Source: Kurthia huakuii LAM0618
Lineage (GTDB): Bacteria > Bacillota > Bacilli > Bacillales_A > Planococcaceae
Direction of reading: 5' to 3'
Length of the DNA: 38,853 bases
NCBI RefSeq assembly: GCF_000505545.1
Contig: NZ_AYTB01000029.1
Coordinates: 1-38,853, forward strand
The notes under the pieces are model-generated. The model ran no database searches. It was given only the letters and a program-made list of their open reading frames with translations, and was not told the DNA's origin. Made by a program: the position numbers and the translations under genes. Below are positions 16,087-23,939 of this stretch, in pieces. Each line of letters starts with the position of its first letter. Within the stretch, counting starts at the first letter, position 1.

Positions 16087-17268
16087 GTATAAGCGCCGCA
16101 TCCACAAGCAACATAACACTACAGGAAGCAATAACAACGCCGTTGCAGCAATACCATCTGCTACCGATGCGTAGAGCGCAAGCAGTCCAATAATCGGACC
16201 ACCCGCAATTTGTCCCAGTGCATCGACTTGCCCAAACATTGATAATGTGGTTGCACGCCCCTTAGATGACAGCCGTTGATTAATCATAACCGCAAGTACC
16301 GGTTCATTCGTTTCACGCAATGCAGAGATTACCCAATAGAAAGCGACCGCGACGAAAAATTGGTCGCTATATGCAAACGTGATAAGGGCAATCATTAACA
16401 GCGCGTTTAACAGGAATAACACTGTTGCGTAGCTCTTTGTGACATGGCGCTCTATCCAGCGTAGTAGCAAAATATTAAGAATGTACGCAATCGCAAACAG
16501 TGCGCCAAACCAATAAACTGCGTGTTCCTCATTTAACTCGAAACCTTCGATAATATGAGCGCCCCATAAGCGATCAAACCCTTCGCTCGCTAGTCCAATG
16601 AAAAGTGTCACCCACGCGATATAGCGTAGCATACGGTGACGTTTAATTTGTGATAAGCCAAGTGTTAACGCGTGTTTCATTTGAGCAAAAGGGGCAGCAG
16701 TAGCGTGCGAAAGACGAATAAATTTTGTTTCAGGAACGATAATATTCGACACAAGCGCAATTAACACGAGTATACCTCCAGCAACAATAATCGCGATTTG
16801 TACCGAAAAGACAAGCGCAAGTAGCACACTCATTAAAATGCCTAAAAAACTGCCGATTGAGCTCCACTGTGCACCCTTTAAAAAGACGTGCTCAATGCCT
16901 CGATTTTCTAGTTCATCGGCAATCCACGCTTGCTCCGAGCCGCTAATAAATGTCCAGCCGATGCCCCATAGTGCGGATGCGAGCGCAATGGCCCAAAATT
17001 CAGGAATACTGCCCTCTAAGACATGTGCCGAGCCAATGATGAGCGTGCCGAGTATAAACGATTTTTTGCGGCCAAAGAAGTCAGCAAACAGCCCTGTCGG
17101 AATTTCACAAATAAAGACAGTGAGCTCTAAAATGGTGCCGATTAACACAAGCTCTAACGCATTGAGTTGCGCAGTTGACACGTAGTAAATGGCGCTAATC
17201 GTAAAGACAATATGAATGCTAAACGCGCGCGAAGAAGTTAAAAAATAATAGATCGATGTTAAAGTCAT
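16084..17268 (-). CDS. MFS exporter, DHA3-like, under leader-peptide control
   Basis: A 394-residue major facilitator with about 12 membrane helices. The loop 2-3 signature appears as 'GLFADFFGRKKSFILG', after 'ICEIPTG', typical of proton-driven drug exporters of the macrolide/tetracycline-efflux type. 'RETNEPVLAVMINQRLSSKGRATTLSMFGQ' is the equivalent loop of the second half. Substrate unknown, but the regulatory leader upstream (17277-17360) is of the sort found for ribosome-targeting antibiotics. Its ribosome binding site GGAGG (17277-17281) can be hidden in a hairpin. Confidence 0.88.
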   Translation of the reverse strand: MTLTSIYYFLTSSRAFSIHIVFTISAIYYVSTAQLNALELVLIGTILELTVFICEIPTGLFADFFGRKKSFILGTLIIGSAHVLEGSIPEFWAIALASALWGIGWTFISGSEQAWIADELENRGIEHVFLKGAQWSSIGSFLGILMSVLLALVFSVQIAIIVAGGILVLIALVSNIIVPETKFIRLSHATAAPFAQMKHALTLGLSQIKRHRMLRYIAWVTLFIGLASEGFDRLWGAHIIEGFELNEEHAVYWFGALFAIAYILNILLLRWIERHVTKSYATVLFLLNALLMIALITFAYSDQFFVAVAFYWVISALRETNEPVLAVMINQRLSSKGRATTLSMFGQVDALGQIAGGPIIGLLALYASVADGIAATALLLLPVVLCCLWMRRLY

Positions 17269-17276
17269 GAAAGACG

Positions 17277-17325
17277 CCTCCGATTTTACGGAGGGCGGTC
17301 ACACCATTATGCGCAGCTACCCTCC
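17277..17325 (-). promoter_or_regulatory. Translational attenuator: two mutually exclusive hairpins
   Basis: On the minus strand three segments compete. Segment 1, GGAGGG (17325-17320), lies inside the leader peptide codons. Segment 2 is CCCTCC (17295-17290). Segment 3, CGGAGG (17282-17277), is the MFS ribosome binding site. Pairing 2:3 has a six-base loop and would hide the site; pairing 1:2 would free it. Ribosome position on the leader peptide should decide which forms. Confidence 0.7.
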
Positions 17326-17360
17326 AATTGATGGTTGAGTTTCTGGTCGTATTGCTGCAT
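17307..17360 (-). CDS. 17-residue leader peptide of the MFS exporter
   Basis: Encodes MQQYDQKLNHQLEGSCA, starting seven bases after a GAGGAG ribosome binding site and ending 38 bases before the exporter start. The 'QLEGS' part resembles, by memory, the 'QLKEGS' stretch of Tet(K)/Tet(L) leader peptides. A possible -10 TATAGT (minus strand, 17396-17391) puts the message start about 25 bases ahead of the peptide. Too short for a usual gene caller. Its job would be sensing of translation inhibition, not a product. Confidence 0.65.
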   Translation of the reverse strand: MQQYDQKLNHQLEGSCA

Positions 17361-17515
17361 ATCATCACTCCTCAAAAAATAGTTCTTTTCACTATACAGG
17401 AAATGAATGGAAATAGGAAGGTTAATTTTAAGCGGAAAAGGAAATAGAACACTAGCGAGCACATGCTATACTTATAGTAATAATCAAGCGTGCCACTAAG
17501 AAGGGATGAGAATAA

Positions 17516-18514
17516 ATGCCAACGATTACTCTAGAGAAATTAAAAGTAGCGATTCAACAAAAATTACAGCAGGCGGATGTCTTGGCTGAACACGCCGCCA
17601 TTGTAGCCGATGTGTTAACGTTTGCAGAAATGCGTGGTGTGCAGTCGCATGGTGTCATTCGATTACCACTGTATTTACGTCGCATTGCACAGGGGCATAT
17701 TACTATTCGTCCGGACATTCAAGTGACGTATTTAAATGATGCTGTTTGTAAAATTAATGGGGATTTTGCATTTGGGCATGTCGTGGCGAAAAAAGCGACC
17801 GATGAAGCGGTGGCGCTCGCAAAAAAATCGGGTATTGGTTTAGCGATTGTATCGAATTCGACCCATTGCGGGGCTGTTGGTTATTATGCGCACCAGGCAG
17901 CAAAAGAAGGGATGATTAGCTTATTATTGACGCAGGCAGATGCACTTGTCGCACCATTCGGGGGTCGCGATGCCTATTTAGGTGTTAATCCAATTACATA
18001 TGGGGTCCCGAATGCCGATGCTGAGCCGATTGTGTTAGATATGTCGACGAGTAATGCGGCATTTGGTAAAGTAATGGTCGCGCGCGAGCAGAATACAGAA
18101 ATTCCGCCGACATGGGGCCTTGATGCGGATGGGAATCCGACGACGAACCCACATGAAGTCAAAGCCTTACAAGCAATTGCCGGCGCAAAAGGTTCTGGAC
18201 TCGCATTATTTATTGATGTAGTCGCTGGTCTGTTACCGGGTGGCAATGACACAATGTATAATGATTTGTCACAACATCGTCATTTAGGGCAATTTATTAT
18301 TGCGATTAATCCAGCGCTCTTTATGCAGCCTGAAATGTTTGCAAAGGGTGTGCAAAATATGGTGGCTGGCTTGCATGAAGCGGTGCCGGCACCAGGATTT
18401 AAGCAAGTACAACTGCCTGGAGAGCGCTCCGCTGAAAAAGCACAAAAGGCGCAACAACTCGGTGTCCGTATTTCAGAGAGTGCCTATGATTTGTTGAAGG
18501 AGGAACTAGAATAA
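17516..18514 (+). CDS. Ldh_2-family (malate/lactate/ureidoglycolate) dehydrogenase
   Basis: A 332-residue NAD(P)-dependent 2-hydroxyacid dehydrogenase of the non-Rossmann Ldh_2 family. 'EMRGVQSHGVIRLPLYLRRI' (active-site region near residue 43-48), 'IVSNSTHCGAVGYYAHQAAKEGMI', 'VAPFGGRDAYLGVNPITYGVP' and 'AIAGAKGSGLALFIDVVAGLLPGG' are all family blocks. Candidate substrates are (S)-ureidoglycolate, malate, sulfolactate or similar; no allantoin genes are nearby, so ureidoglycolate is unproven. Co-transcribed with the small gene directly after it (stop and start adjacent). Confidence 0.88.
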   Translation: MPTITLEKLKVAIQQKLQQADVLAEHAAIVADVLTFAEMRGVQSHGVIRLPLYLRRIAQGHITIRPDIQVTYLNDAVCKINGDFAFGHVVAKKATDEAVALAKKSGIGLAIVSNSTHCGAVGYYAHQAAKEGMISLLLTQADALVAPFGGRDAYLGVNPITYGVPNADAEPIVLDMSTSNAAFGKVMVAREQNTEIPPTWGLDADGNPTTNPHEVKALQAIAGAKGSGLALFIDVVAGLLPGGNDTMYNDLSQHRHLGQFIIAINPALFMQPEMFAKGVQNMVAGLHEAVPAPGFKQVQLPGERSAEKAQKAQQLGVRISESAYDLLKEELE

Positions 18515-18709
18515 ATGTATGAACAAACTGCTTTAATAGAAGCAAAGCGTCAAATTGATTCGACCGTGCATAAATTACGTGAAACGGTTAAAACATTAGA
18601 AGGGAAGAACAATCCAACGCGCTATAAATCGCAAATTACGTTGGCAAAGCGCCGTATTGAAGCTTTTACGATTGCTGTTGAATTAATTGAACAACAATTA
18701 AAAGATTGA
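18515..18709 (+). CDS. Small helical conserved protein
   Basis: 64 residues, highly charged and predicted all-helical with heptad-like spacing ('IDSTVHKLRETVKTLEG', 'ITLAKRRIEAFTIAVELIEQQL'). The ATG directly follows the dehydrogenase stop codon, with AAGGAGG ahead of it, so it is translated from the same message. No family recognised; probably a cytosolic coiled-coil protein. Confidence 0.7.
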   Translation: MYEQTALIEAKRQIDSTVHKLRETVKTLEGKNNPTRYKSQITLAKRRIEAFTIAVELIEQQLKD

Positions 18710-18795
18710 AATTTGAATCAATAAGCCTAGTTTTCGTTATTTTATATTTATTGAAATAAGGGAATAATATCGCAAAGGAGGGATCATCGATCATC

Positions 18796-21432
18796 GTGCG
18801 TAAACATACAATAACTGCAATAACCTTAACGATGGTTGTCATGGGTCTTGGAATAAGTGAACCAACGATTGCTGAAGCCGCTACGTATAAGTTGAAAAAT
18901 GGGGTATTACTAAATAATACTACAGGAAAAGCAGCATCTGGCTATGTGCTCTATAAAGGGCGTTTATACAAAAATGGCAAGCTAAATAAAGGGTACGTTG
19001 TCTTTCATGGAAAACTTTATCGTAATAGTGTACTGAATACCGGTTATGAAATTATCGGCAAGGGCCAAAATATGAAATTGTATTACAATGCTACCTTGAA
19101 AAAGGGCAATAAAACGGCACGCAATAAAACGCTATTATTTAAAAATGGTGTACTCGCAAAAGGGTATGTTCAGACGCGTGATAAAGAACGACTTTATCAC
19201 AATGGCTATTTAGCAAAAGGAACAACGATGTATCCACAGCGTGACGTTGCCACATCGAAAAAACTCTATTTATATCACAATGGCTATTTAGCTAAAGGGT
19301 TAAAGCGTTATCGTTATCTAGACAAGTACACGTATTTGTTTGACAACGGAAAGCTCGACACACATAAGTATCGTGTGCACGATAACATATTGTTTCATGA
19401 AGGACGAAAATACCTTCCTCCGACCCTTTACAGCGGAAACTATTACAACCGTGGTATACGAACAACCGGTTATTATAAAGATTTATTTTATATTAAAGGG
19501 GTATTGGCGAATGGAACGTATCATGACAGTGAATATAAGGATGGAAAACTACAATTTACGGTCACTAAAGTAGAAGTAGTTGATCGGACAACGATTATCG
19601 TTTATGGCACCGGACTAAGTGGTTTAAGAAAAGAGGACCTAACTGTAAATAATGAGCCGATAAAAGACCGTTTTTATCCAGAAAAAAATCAAATGCGTGT
19701 GCAATTAAAAACACCGCTGTCCTCTAATAAAACGGCGACGCTAAAAATAAATGATCAAATGTTTGATATCGCCTATGTAACAAAGTTAGAGGACATCGCG
19801 CTCTGGGAAGACACATTTGCCGAAAATGAAGCGGCGATGCTAGCATTTGATGTAGATGGGAAGATGGCCACAGCAGAGGGATTAAAAGCGGAAGGTATAA
19901 ACGTAACTTTCCGCGCAGATACACCTATTTTTGAAGAGGGGACGACTTCTGCTACTGGAAAATTACGTGCTGGAACAGGACAACATCCAGTCAAGGTGAC
20001 AATAGAAACAGCAGAGGAAACGAAGGAAAAAATGATGCGTGTGACATTCGCTGAGCTTATCGCTGCTGAAAAAGAGTCCCCTTACACATTAGCTGTACGT
20101 AAAGAACGTACGGACGTGGATGAAGGAAATGGCTATAAGAGGATACAAAGCAATACATTAGTCATCGGTGAGCGAGCGTATGTTCAATCTGCTGTTTTTG
20201 GGAAAGGTTCTGGCCGTATTAATGGGTTTGGACTCATCTTAACATCTTCAAATCCTGATGTAGTTGCGGTTGAACAACACCCTATCACCGAAGGACGTCT
20301 ACCAACGGATCAACTCGTAGCGAAAAAAGCAGGGGCAACAACGATTACCGTCGCAACGACAAATGGGTATAGCCAACAATTTGATGTGACAGTGAGGAAT
20401 GAAAAGCGTCAACTGACGACTGTAAAAGCGCCAGAAATGTATGAAGCAATTGCTAACAATACACGAACAGAAAAAATAGCAGTCGCATTGCTAGACCAAT
20501 ATGGCGATAACCTTGAATTAGCGCAACCTGTGCGTGTTGTATATCTGGAAATTCTTGGCATGCCAGCGGAAGGTAAGCTCTACAGTAGTTACAGTCCACT
20601 CCAATTTAATGTAAAAGAGGCAGGGAAGTCTGGTACTATTTTATACAAAGATAGCGGAGGCAAAATTTTAGCTAAAACCGTTGTAAACACGATAGGTCTT
20701 GCAACGAAAGAGCGTCTCGCAGTAGACCGCGACGTCGCCCAACGTCAGGATATGAACATGAGTCTACAAGTACCGTTGATTTATGAAGATAACGAAGAGA
20801 ACTATGCCGGCGCTGCGAGTGTAGAAGACTTGAAGGGGTATCATGTATCCTTTAATCCAGCTATGGTGACGATAAACGAAGATACAGACGGCGACTATAC
20901 CTTTACAGGGGAGGAGCGTATGCCTGCACTTAATTTAAGAGCAAACCATGAAGGGAATACAACGATTACTATATACGACCCAACAATGAAAAAAGTCCTT
21001 TCAAAAACATGGCAATTTTATGATTTCCAGCCGTCCATTACGTCTTTAAAAACAAAAGACCTTACTACGCTCACTGCACCGACAACACTCAGTTTCCGCG
21101 ATGTATTATATACGAAAAAAGAAGCAGGCAAAGATGATATCGTCGAGCAAGTGACCTTATCGCGTGATCATGACTATGCAGTACGTAGCTCAATGGAAAA
21201 ACGTAGCTGGTCAGGGTATGCAGAAGAAGCTGATACGCCTTTTGTCAATTATGGCGACCTTTATGTAGATTATGACAACGATGGCCACTTTTCACCGTCT
21301 GATGCACGTCTTACGTCTCTAAAAACGACAGATGAAAAAAAATATGCGACAACGGGTCGTGCGGTCCTCAAAAAAGAGCCCATTACTGTTGAATATGAAA
21401 ACGTTATCAAGAAAGTCATTGATGTACAATAA
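18796..21432 (+). CDS. Large secreted surface protein with Y-x-NG-x-L-x-KG repeats
   Basis: 878 residues with a signal peptide (Lys-rich start, hydrophobic core, cut near 'AEAATYKL'). Residues about 30-260 hold eight or more imperfect ~20-residue repeats of the form LYxNGxLxKGYxx (for example 'LYKNGKLNKGYVVFHGKLY', 'LYHNGYLAKG'), a wall-associated repeat type. Ig-like (Big-type) beta domains follow ('SSNPDVVAVEQ...LVAKKAGATTITVAT'). The C-terminal 'DYDNDGHFSPSDARL' looks like an EF-hand/dockerin-type calcium loop. There is no LPXTG or S-layer motif. Start is GTG; AAAGGAGG lies 13 bases upstream, longer than usual. Probable cell-surface or matrix protein. Confidence 0.82.
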   Translation: MRKHTITAITLTMVVMGLGISEPTIAEAATYKLKNGVLLNNTTGKAASGYVLYKGRLYKNGKLNKGYVVFHGKLYRNSVLNTGYEIIGKGQNMKLYYNATLKKGNKTARNKTLLFKNGVLAKGYVQTRDKERLYHNGYLAKGTTMYPQRDVATSKKLYLYHNGYLAKGLKRYRYLDKYTYLFDNGKLDTHKYRVHDNILFHEGRKYLPPTLYSGNYYNRGIRTTGYYKDLFYIKGVLANGTYHDSEYKDGKLQFTVTKVEVVDRTTIIVYGTGLSGLRKEDLTVNNEPIKDRFYPEKNQMRVQLKTPLSSNKTATLKINDQMFDIAYVTKLEDIALWEDTFAENEAAMLAFDVDGKMATAEGLKAEGINVTFRADTPIFEEGTTSATGKLRAGTGQHPVKVTIETAEETKEKMMRVTFAELIAAEKESPYTLAVRKERTDVDEGNGYKRIQSNTLVIGERAYVQSAVFGKGSGRINGFGLILTSSNPDVVAVEQHPITEGRLPTDQLVAKKAGATTITVATTNGYSQQFDVTVRNEKRQLTTVKAPEMYEAIANNTRTEKIAVALLDQYGDNLELAQPVRVVYLEILGMPAEGKLYSSYSPLQFNVKEAGKSGTILYKDSGGKILAKTVVNTIGLATKERLAVDRDVAQRQDMNMSLQVPLIYEDNEENYAGAASVEDLKGYHVSFNPAMVTINEDTDGDYTFTGEERMPALNLRANHEGNTTITIYDPTMKKVLSKTWQFYDFQPSITSLKTKDLTTLTAPTTLSFRDVLYTKKEAGKDDIVEQVTLSRDHDYAVRSSMEKRSWSGYAEEADTPFVNYGDLYVDYDNDGHFSPSDARLTSLKTTDEKKYATTGRAVLKKEPITVEYENVIKKVIDVQ

Positions 21433-21486
21433 TAAAAGCCGAGCTCGTTCCATTTGTGGAGGTGCTCGGCTTTTATTATTTTTTTA
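21431..21486. terminator. Bidirectional terminator
   Basis: AATAAAAGCCGAGC (21431-21444) pairs with GCTCGGCTTTTATT (21464-21477), then a T run. It separates the convergent surface protein and MFS genes and overlaps both stop codons. Confidence 0.88.
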
Positions 21487-22663
21487 ACGATGCTTCAATG
21501 GTTAAGTTACGACCAGCGCCTGAAGCAACGGTCAAAATGAGCACAGAAATGACAATTAACATCGCTAGTGAGAGTGTCCATGTTCCGGTCCATTCATGGA
21601 GTAGACCAAAAAATAGTGGCCCGATTGCTGCGAATAAGTAACCGACAGCTTGTGCCATGCCCGACAGTTTTGTGGCGGTTAATGTGCTTTCTGTTCGTAG
21701 TGTAAATAACGTGTTCACTAAGCCAAAAGCACAGCCACTCGCAATGCCTAATGTGATGATGGCGAAGAGAATCAGAGAAGCGGGCAGTAGGGCCAGTCCA
21801 ACTGTACTAAGTGTAAATAATGTCCCTGTTAACAGGAGCAGTCCAACTTGATTTTTTCGCTTTGCGGCAATAATTGGCATAATAAATGTAAAAGGCAAAA
21901 TGGCAATTTGTAACACGAGTAAATAGAACCCTGATTGTGATGTGTCGATGCCTTTTTGAAGTAGCATTTCCGGTAGCCAGTTGATTAATACGTAAAAAAT
22001 AAATGACTGCCCACCCATGAGGAGCGTGATTTGCCATGCTAGGGGCGACTTCCAAATCGGCACCGCCGTTTTGTCAGCTACTCGCATTTTTGTCGAGTGT
22101 TTCCGCAGCTGTAATGCTAAAATGATGATCGTCCCAGCGGTAACGATGCCAATGATGCCAAGCGCGACCGGATACGAATGACGCGCAATCAGGGGGGCTG
22201 TTAAATAGGACGATAAGCCCCCAAAAATGTTCATAACAACGGTATAATATCCGGTGACAACGCCAACGCGTGAAGCAAAATGTGCTTTAATCATAGACGG
22301 CGCGAGGACGTTCCCAAAAGCAATTCCGATACCAATAAGAATCGTACCGATAAATAATGCAGGAATCGTTGTAAGCGAACGAATAATAATGCCGATTAAT
22401 AAGAGGATGAGCGCAAAAAATAATGTTTTTTCAAGCCCAACGTAGCTACTAATTTTAGCGACATATAACGACACAACCGCAAAAGCAATTAACGGGAGAA
22501 TGGTTAATAAGCTGACTTCATTAATCGATAATTGTAGGGCATCTTTTATTGTTGGGAGAGCAACACCAACAGATGTAATCGGGGCACGTAAATTCGCCGC
22601 AATGCATAAAACGGTTAAAAATAAAAACCAATTGAACGAGTTCGTGCGCTGTAAAGAAGGCAT
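21476..22663 (-). CDS. CynX/NimT-family MFS transporter
   Basis: About 395 residues from ATG 22663 (GGAG nine bases upstream), the usual length of the family; the open frame continues to 22804. Twelve membrane helices. 'NLRAPITSVGVALPTIKDALQLS' near the start is the CynX/NimT/YycB signature, and 'GIGIAFGNVLAPSMIKAHF' is a second one. Family members move cyanate or 2-nitroimidazole or export small compounds; substrate open. It is divergent from the XRE-cupin regulator, which probably controls it. Confidence 0.88.
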   Translation of the reverse strand: MPSLQRTNSFNWFLFLTVLCIAANLRAPITSVGVALPTIKDALQLSINEVSLLTILPLIAFAVVSLYVAKISSYVGLEKTLFFALILLLIGIIIRSLTTIPALFIGTILIGIGIAFGNVLAPSMIKAHFASRVGVVTGYYTVVMNIFGGLSSYLTAPLIARHSYPVALGIIGIVTAGTIIILALQLRKHSTKMRVADKTAVPIWKSPLAWQITLLMGGQSFIFYVLINWLPEMLLQKGIDTSQSGFYLLVLQIAILPFTFIMPIIAAKRKNQVGLLLLTGTLFTLSTVGLALLPASLILFAIITLGIASGCAFGLVNTLFTLRTESTLTATKLSGMAQAVGYLFAAIGPLFFGLLHEWTGTWTLSLAMLIVISVLILTVASGAGRNLTIEASLKK

Positions 22664-22774
22664 ATGACAGGACTCCATTTCATGTTGTTTGATATAATGT
22701 ACTAAATGAACACGATAACGTATATCCTTTATATTGTACATTATGTTCTTTATATTGAAAAGAGGGTGTAAGAA
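22664..22774. promoter_or_regulatory. Divergent control region with inverted and direct repeats
   Basis: Holds inverted repeat ATAATGTAC (22694-22702) / GTACATTAT (22736-22744), and direct repeats CTTTATATTG at 22727-22736 and 22748-22757, exactly 21 bases (two helix turns) apart. TATAAT at 22693-22698 is a possible -10. Likely operators for the XRE-cupin protein. Confidence 0.6.
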
Positions 22775-23338
22775 ATGAAACAGATTCACGAAGTAGTCGC
22801 GCAAAATTTAGCCGCATATCGTGCAAAACAACATATGAGTTTGGATAAAGTATCAAAATTAACAGGAGTCAGTAAAACGATGTTGAGTCAAATTGAAAAA
22901 GCTGAATCAAATCCGACGATTACTGTGCTTTGGAAAATTTCTTCAGGGCTACGGATTCCCTTATCAGCATTAACTTCTGAAGTAGAAACAAAGGTCGACC
23001 ATATTCGTCGTGAATATTTAACGCCAATTGACACAGGCAATGAAGCGATTACGATTTATCCATATTTTCCATTTGATACGAAACGTGGTTTTGAATTATT
23101 TGTGATGGAATTTGATGGAAAAGCGACTTTTTTATCAGAAGGACATTACCAACAATCTGAAGAATATATTTTAGTAAACGAAGGCGAGTTACAATTGTTA
23201 ATTGATCGCGAGTGGCATGTGATAAGAGAAGGCGAAGCAATTCGTTTTCAAAGTGATGCAGCGCACACCTATAAAAACGCCACAAATACGAGATTATCGT
23301 TAACTGTTACAGTATTTTATCAAGAGAAAAATGATTAA
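22775..23338 (+). CDS. XRE-family regulator with C-terminal cupin
   Basis: A 187-residue repressor-type protein. Residues 8-65 form a Cro/CI HTH ('AAYRAKQHMSLDKVSKLTGVSK', recognition part 'TMLSQIEKAESNPTITVLWKI'). Residues about 110-180 form a cupin ('EEYILVNEGELQLLIDREWHVIREGEAIRF', 'AHTYKNA'), which binds the signal ligand. Such HTH-cupin proteins control adjacent transporters or amino acid/polyamine pathways. The head-to-head MFS gene is the natural target. GAGGGTG ribosome binding site. Confidence 0.92.
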   Translation: MKQIHEVVAQNLAAYRAKQHMSLDKVSKLTGVSKTMLSQIEKAESNPTITVLWKISSGLRIPLSALTSEVETKVDHIRREYLTPIDTGNEAITIYPYFPFDTKRGFELFVMEFDGKATFLSEGHYQQSEEYILVNEGELQLLIDREWHVIREGEAIRFQSDAAHTYKNATNTRLSLTVTVFYQEKND

Positions 23339-23433
23339 TTAATAAGTTAATTATTTTATTTATTAATTAGTTAATTTATGGTTATAAAATGTTGAAAGCG
23401 TCGATCCTTGAATGAACAAGAGTCGACGCTTTC
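23336..23433. terminator. AT-rich inverted repeat and terminator-like stem after the XRE-cupin gene
   Basis: First TAATTAATAA (23336-23345) / TTATTAATTA (23360-23369), then a perfect 11-bp stem GAAAGCGTCGA (23394-23404) / TCGACGCTTTC (23423-23433). The second has no good T run on either side, so it may be a weak or bidirectional transcription stop. Confidence 0.55.
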
Positions 23434-23440
23434 ATTATGG

Positions 23441-23575
23441 CTAATTTATAATGGTGAAAATAGTATCCGTTTTGGCGCGAGGTTCATACTCTCGTTCTGT
23501 TTCTCCTGCGTTACTATTTGTGAGAAATAATGATAGCAGGAAGCTGAGCGTAAAAATAGTAATTGATTTTTTCAT
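23441..23575 (-). CDS. 44-residue secreted peptide precursor, Phr-like
   Basis: ATG 23575 follows an excellent AAGGAG ribosome binding site with eight-base spacing. The peptide opens with a clear signal sequence 'MKKSITIFTLSFLLSLFL', has a probable cut at 'TNSNAGETE', and leaves a short charged tail 'REYEPRAKTDTIFTIIN'. Size, signal peptide and 'AGET' junction recall pro-signalling peptides such as PhrA of B. subtilis; no Rap-type receptor is visible here, so this is inference. It lies 90 bases after the last gene of the ECF operon on the same strand, with an extended -10 TGTTATAAT (minus strand) near 23655-23647. Confidence 0.6.
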   Translation of the reverse strand: MKKSITIFTLSFLLSLFLTNSNAGETEREYEPRAKTDTIFTIIN

Positions 23576-23665
23576 GTGGCGACTCCTTTTTCTTTCAATC
23601 TAGCACAAACAAATGCTAAGGGGGCAGGCGAAGAAAAGCTTATTCGATTATAACAGAATGAGAAT

Positions 23666-23938
23666 TTAGTAAGCACCATTAATCGATAACAACCCACATA
23701 CAATACAAATAAATAATAATAACGTTCCGATTGTTAAAAAAAGCGCATATAAGCCATACTTCCGCGATGTTTTTTGTGTTAGCGCTAAAATTGCGAATAG
23801 CACACTTAAAACAGGCACATACCAGATGCCATTAAAAGTAATATGCGTGAATAACATTAGATTTAACAAAAATAATGTTAACAAACTAAAGCCTACTGCT
23901 ATGAGGCCAATATTAAAAAAGACGGTAGATTTTGTCAT
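23666..23938 (-). CDS. Small membrane protein of the ECF sigma operon (YhdK-like)
   Basis: 90 residues with three hydrophobic helices ('NIGLIAVGFSLLTLFLLNLMLF', 'WYVPVLSVLFAILALT', 'YALFLTIGTLLLFICIVCGLL'). Starts one base after the regulator's stop region with a GGAG site. In B. subtilis the sigM operon has the same order: sigma, large anti-sigma (YhdL), small membrane protein (YhdK). By position this is the YhdK counterpart; similarity is by layout and topology only. Confidence 0.68.
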   Translation of the reverse strand: MTKSTVFFNIGLIAVGFSLLTLFLLNLMLFTHITFNGIWYVPVLSVLFAILALTQKTSRKYGLYALFLTIGTLLLFICIVCGLLSINGAY

Positions 23939-23939
23939 G

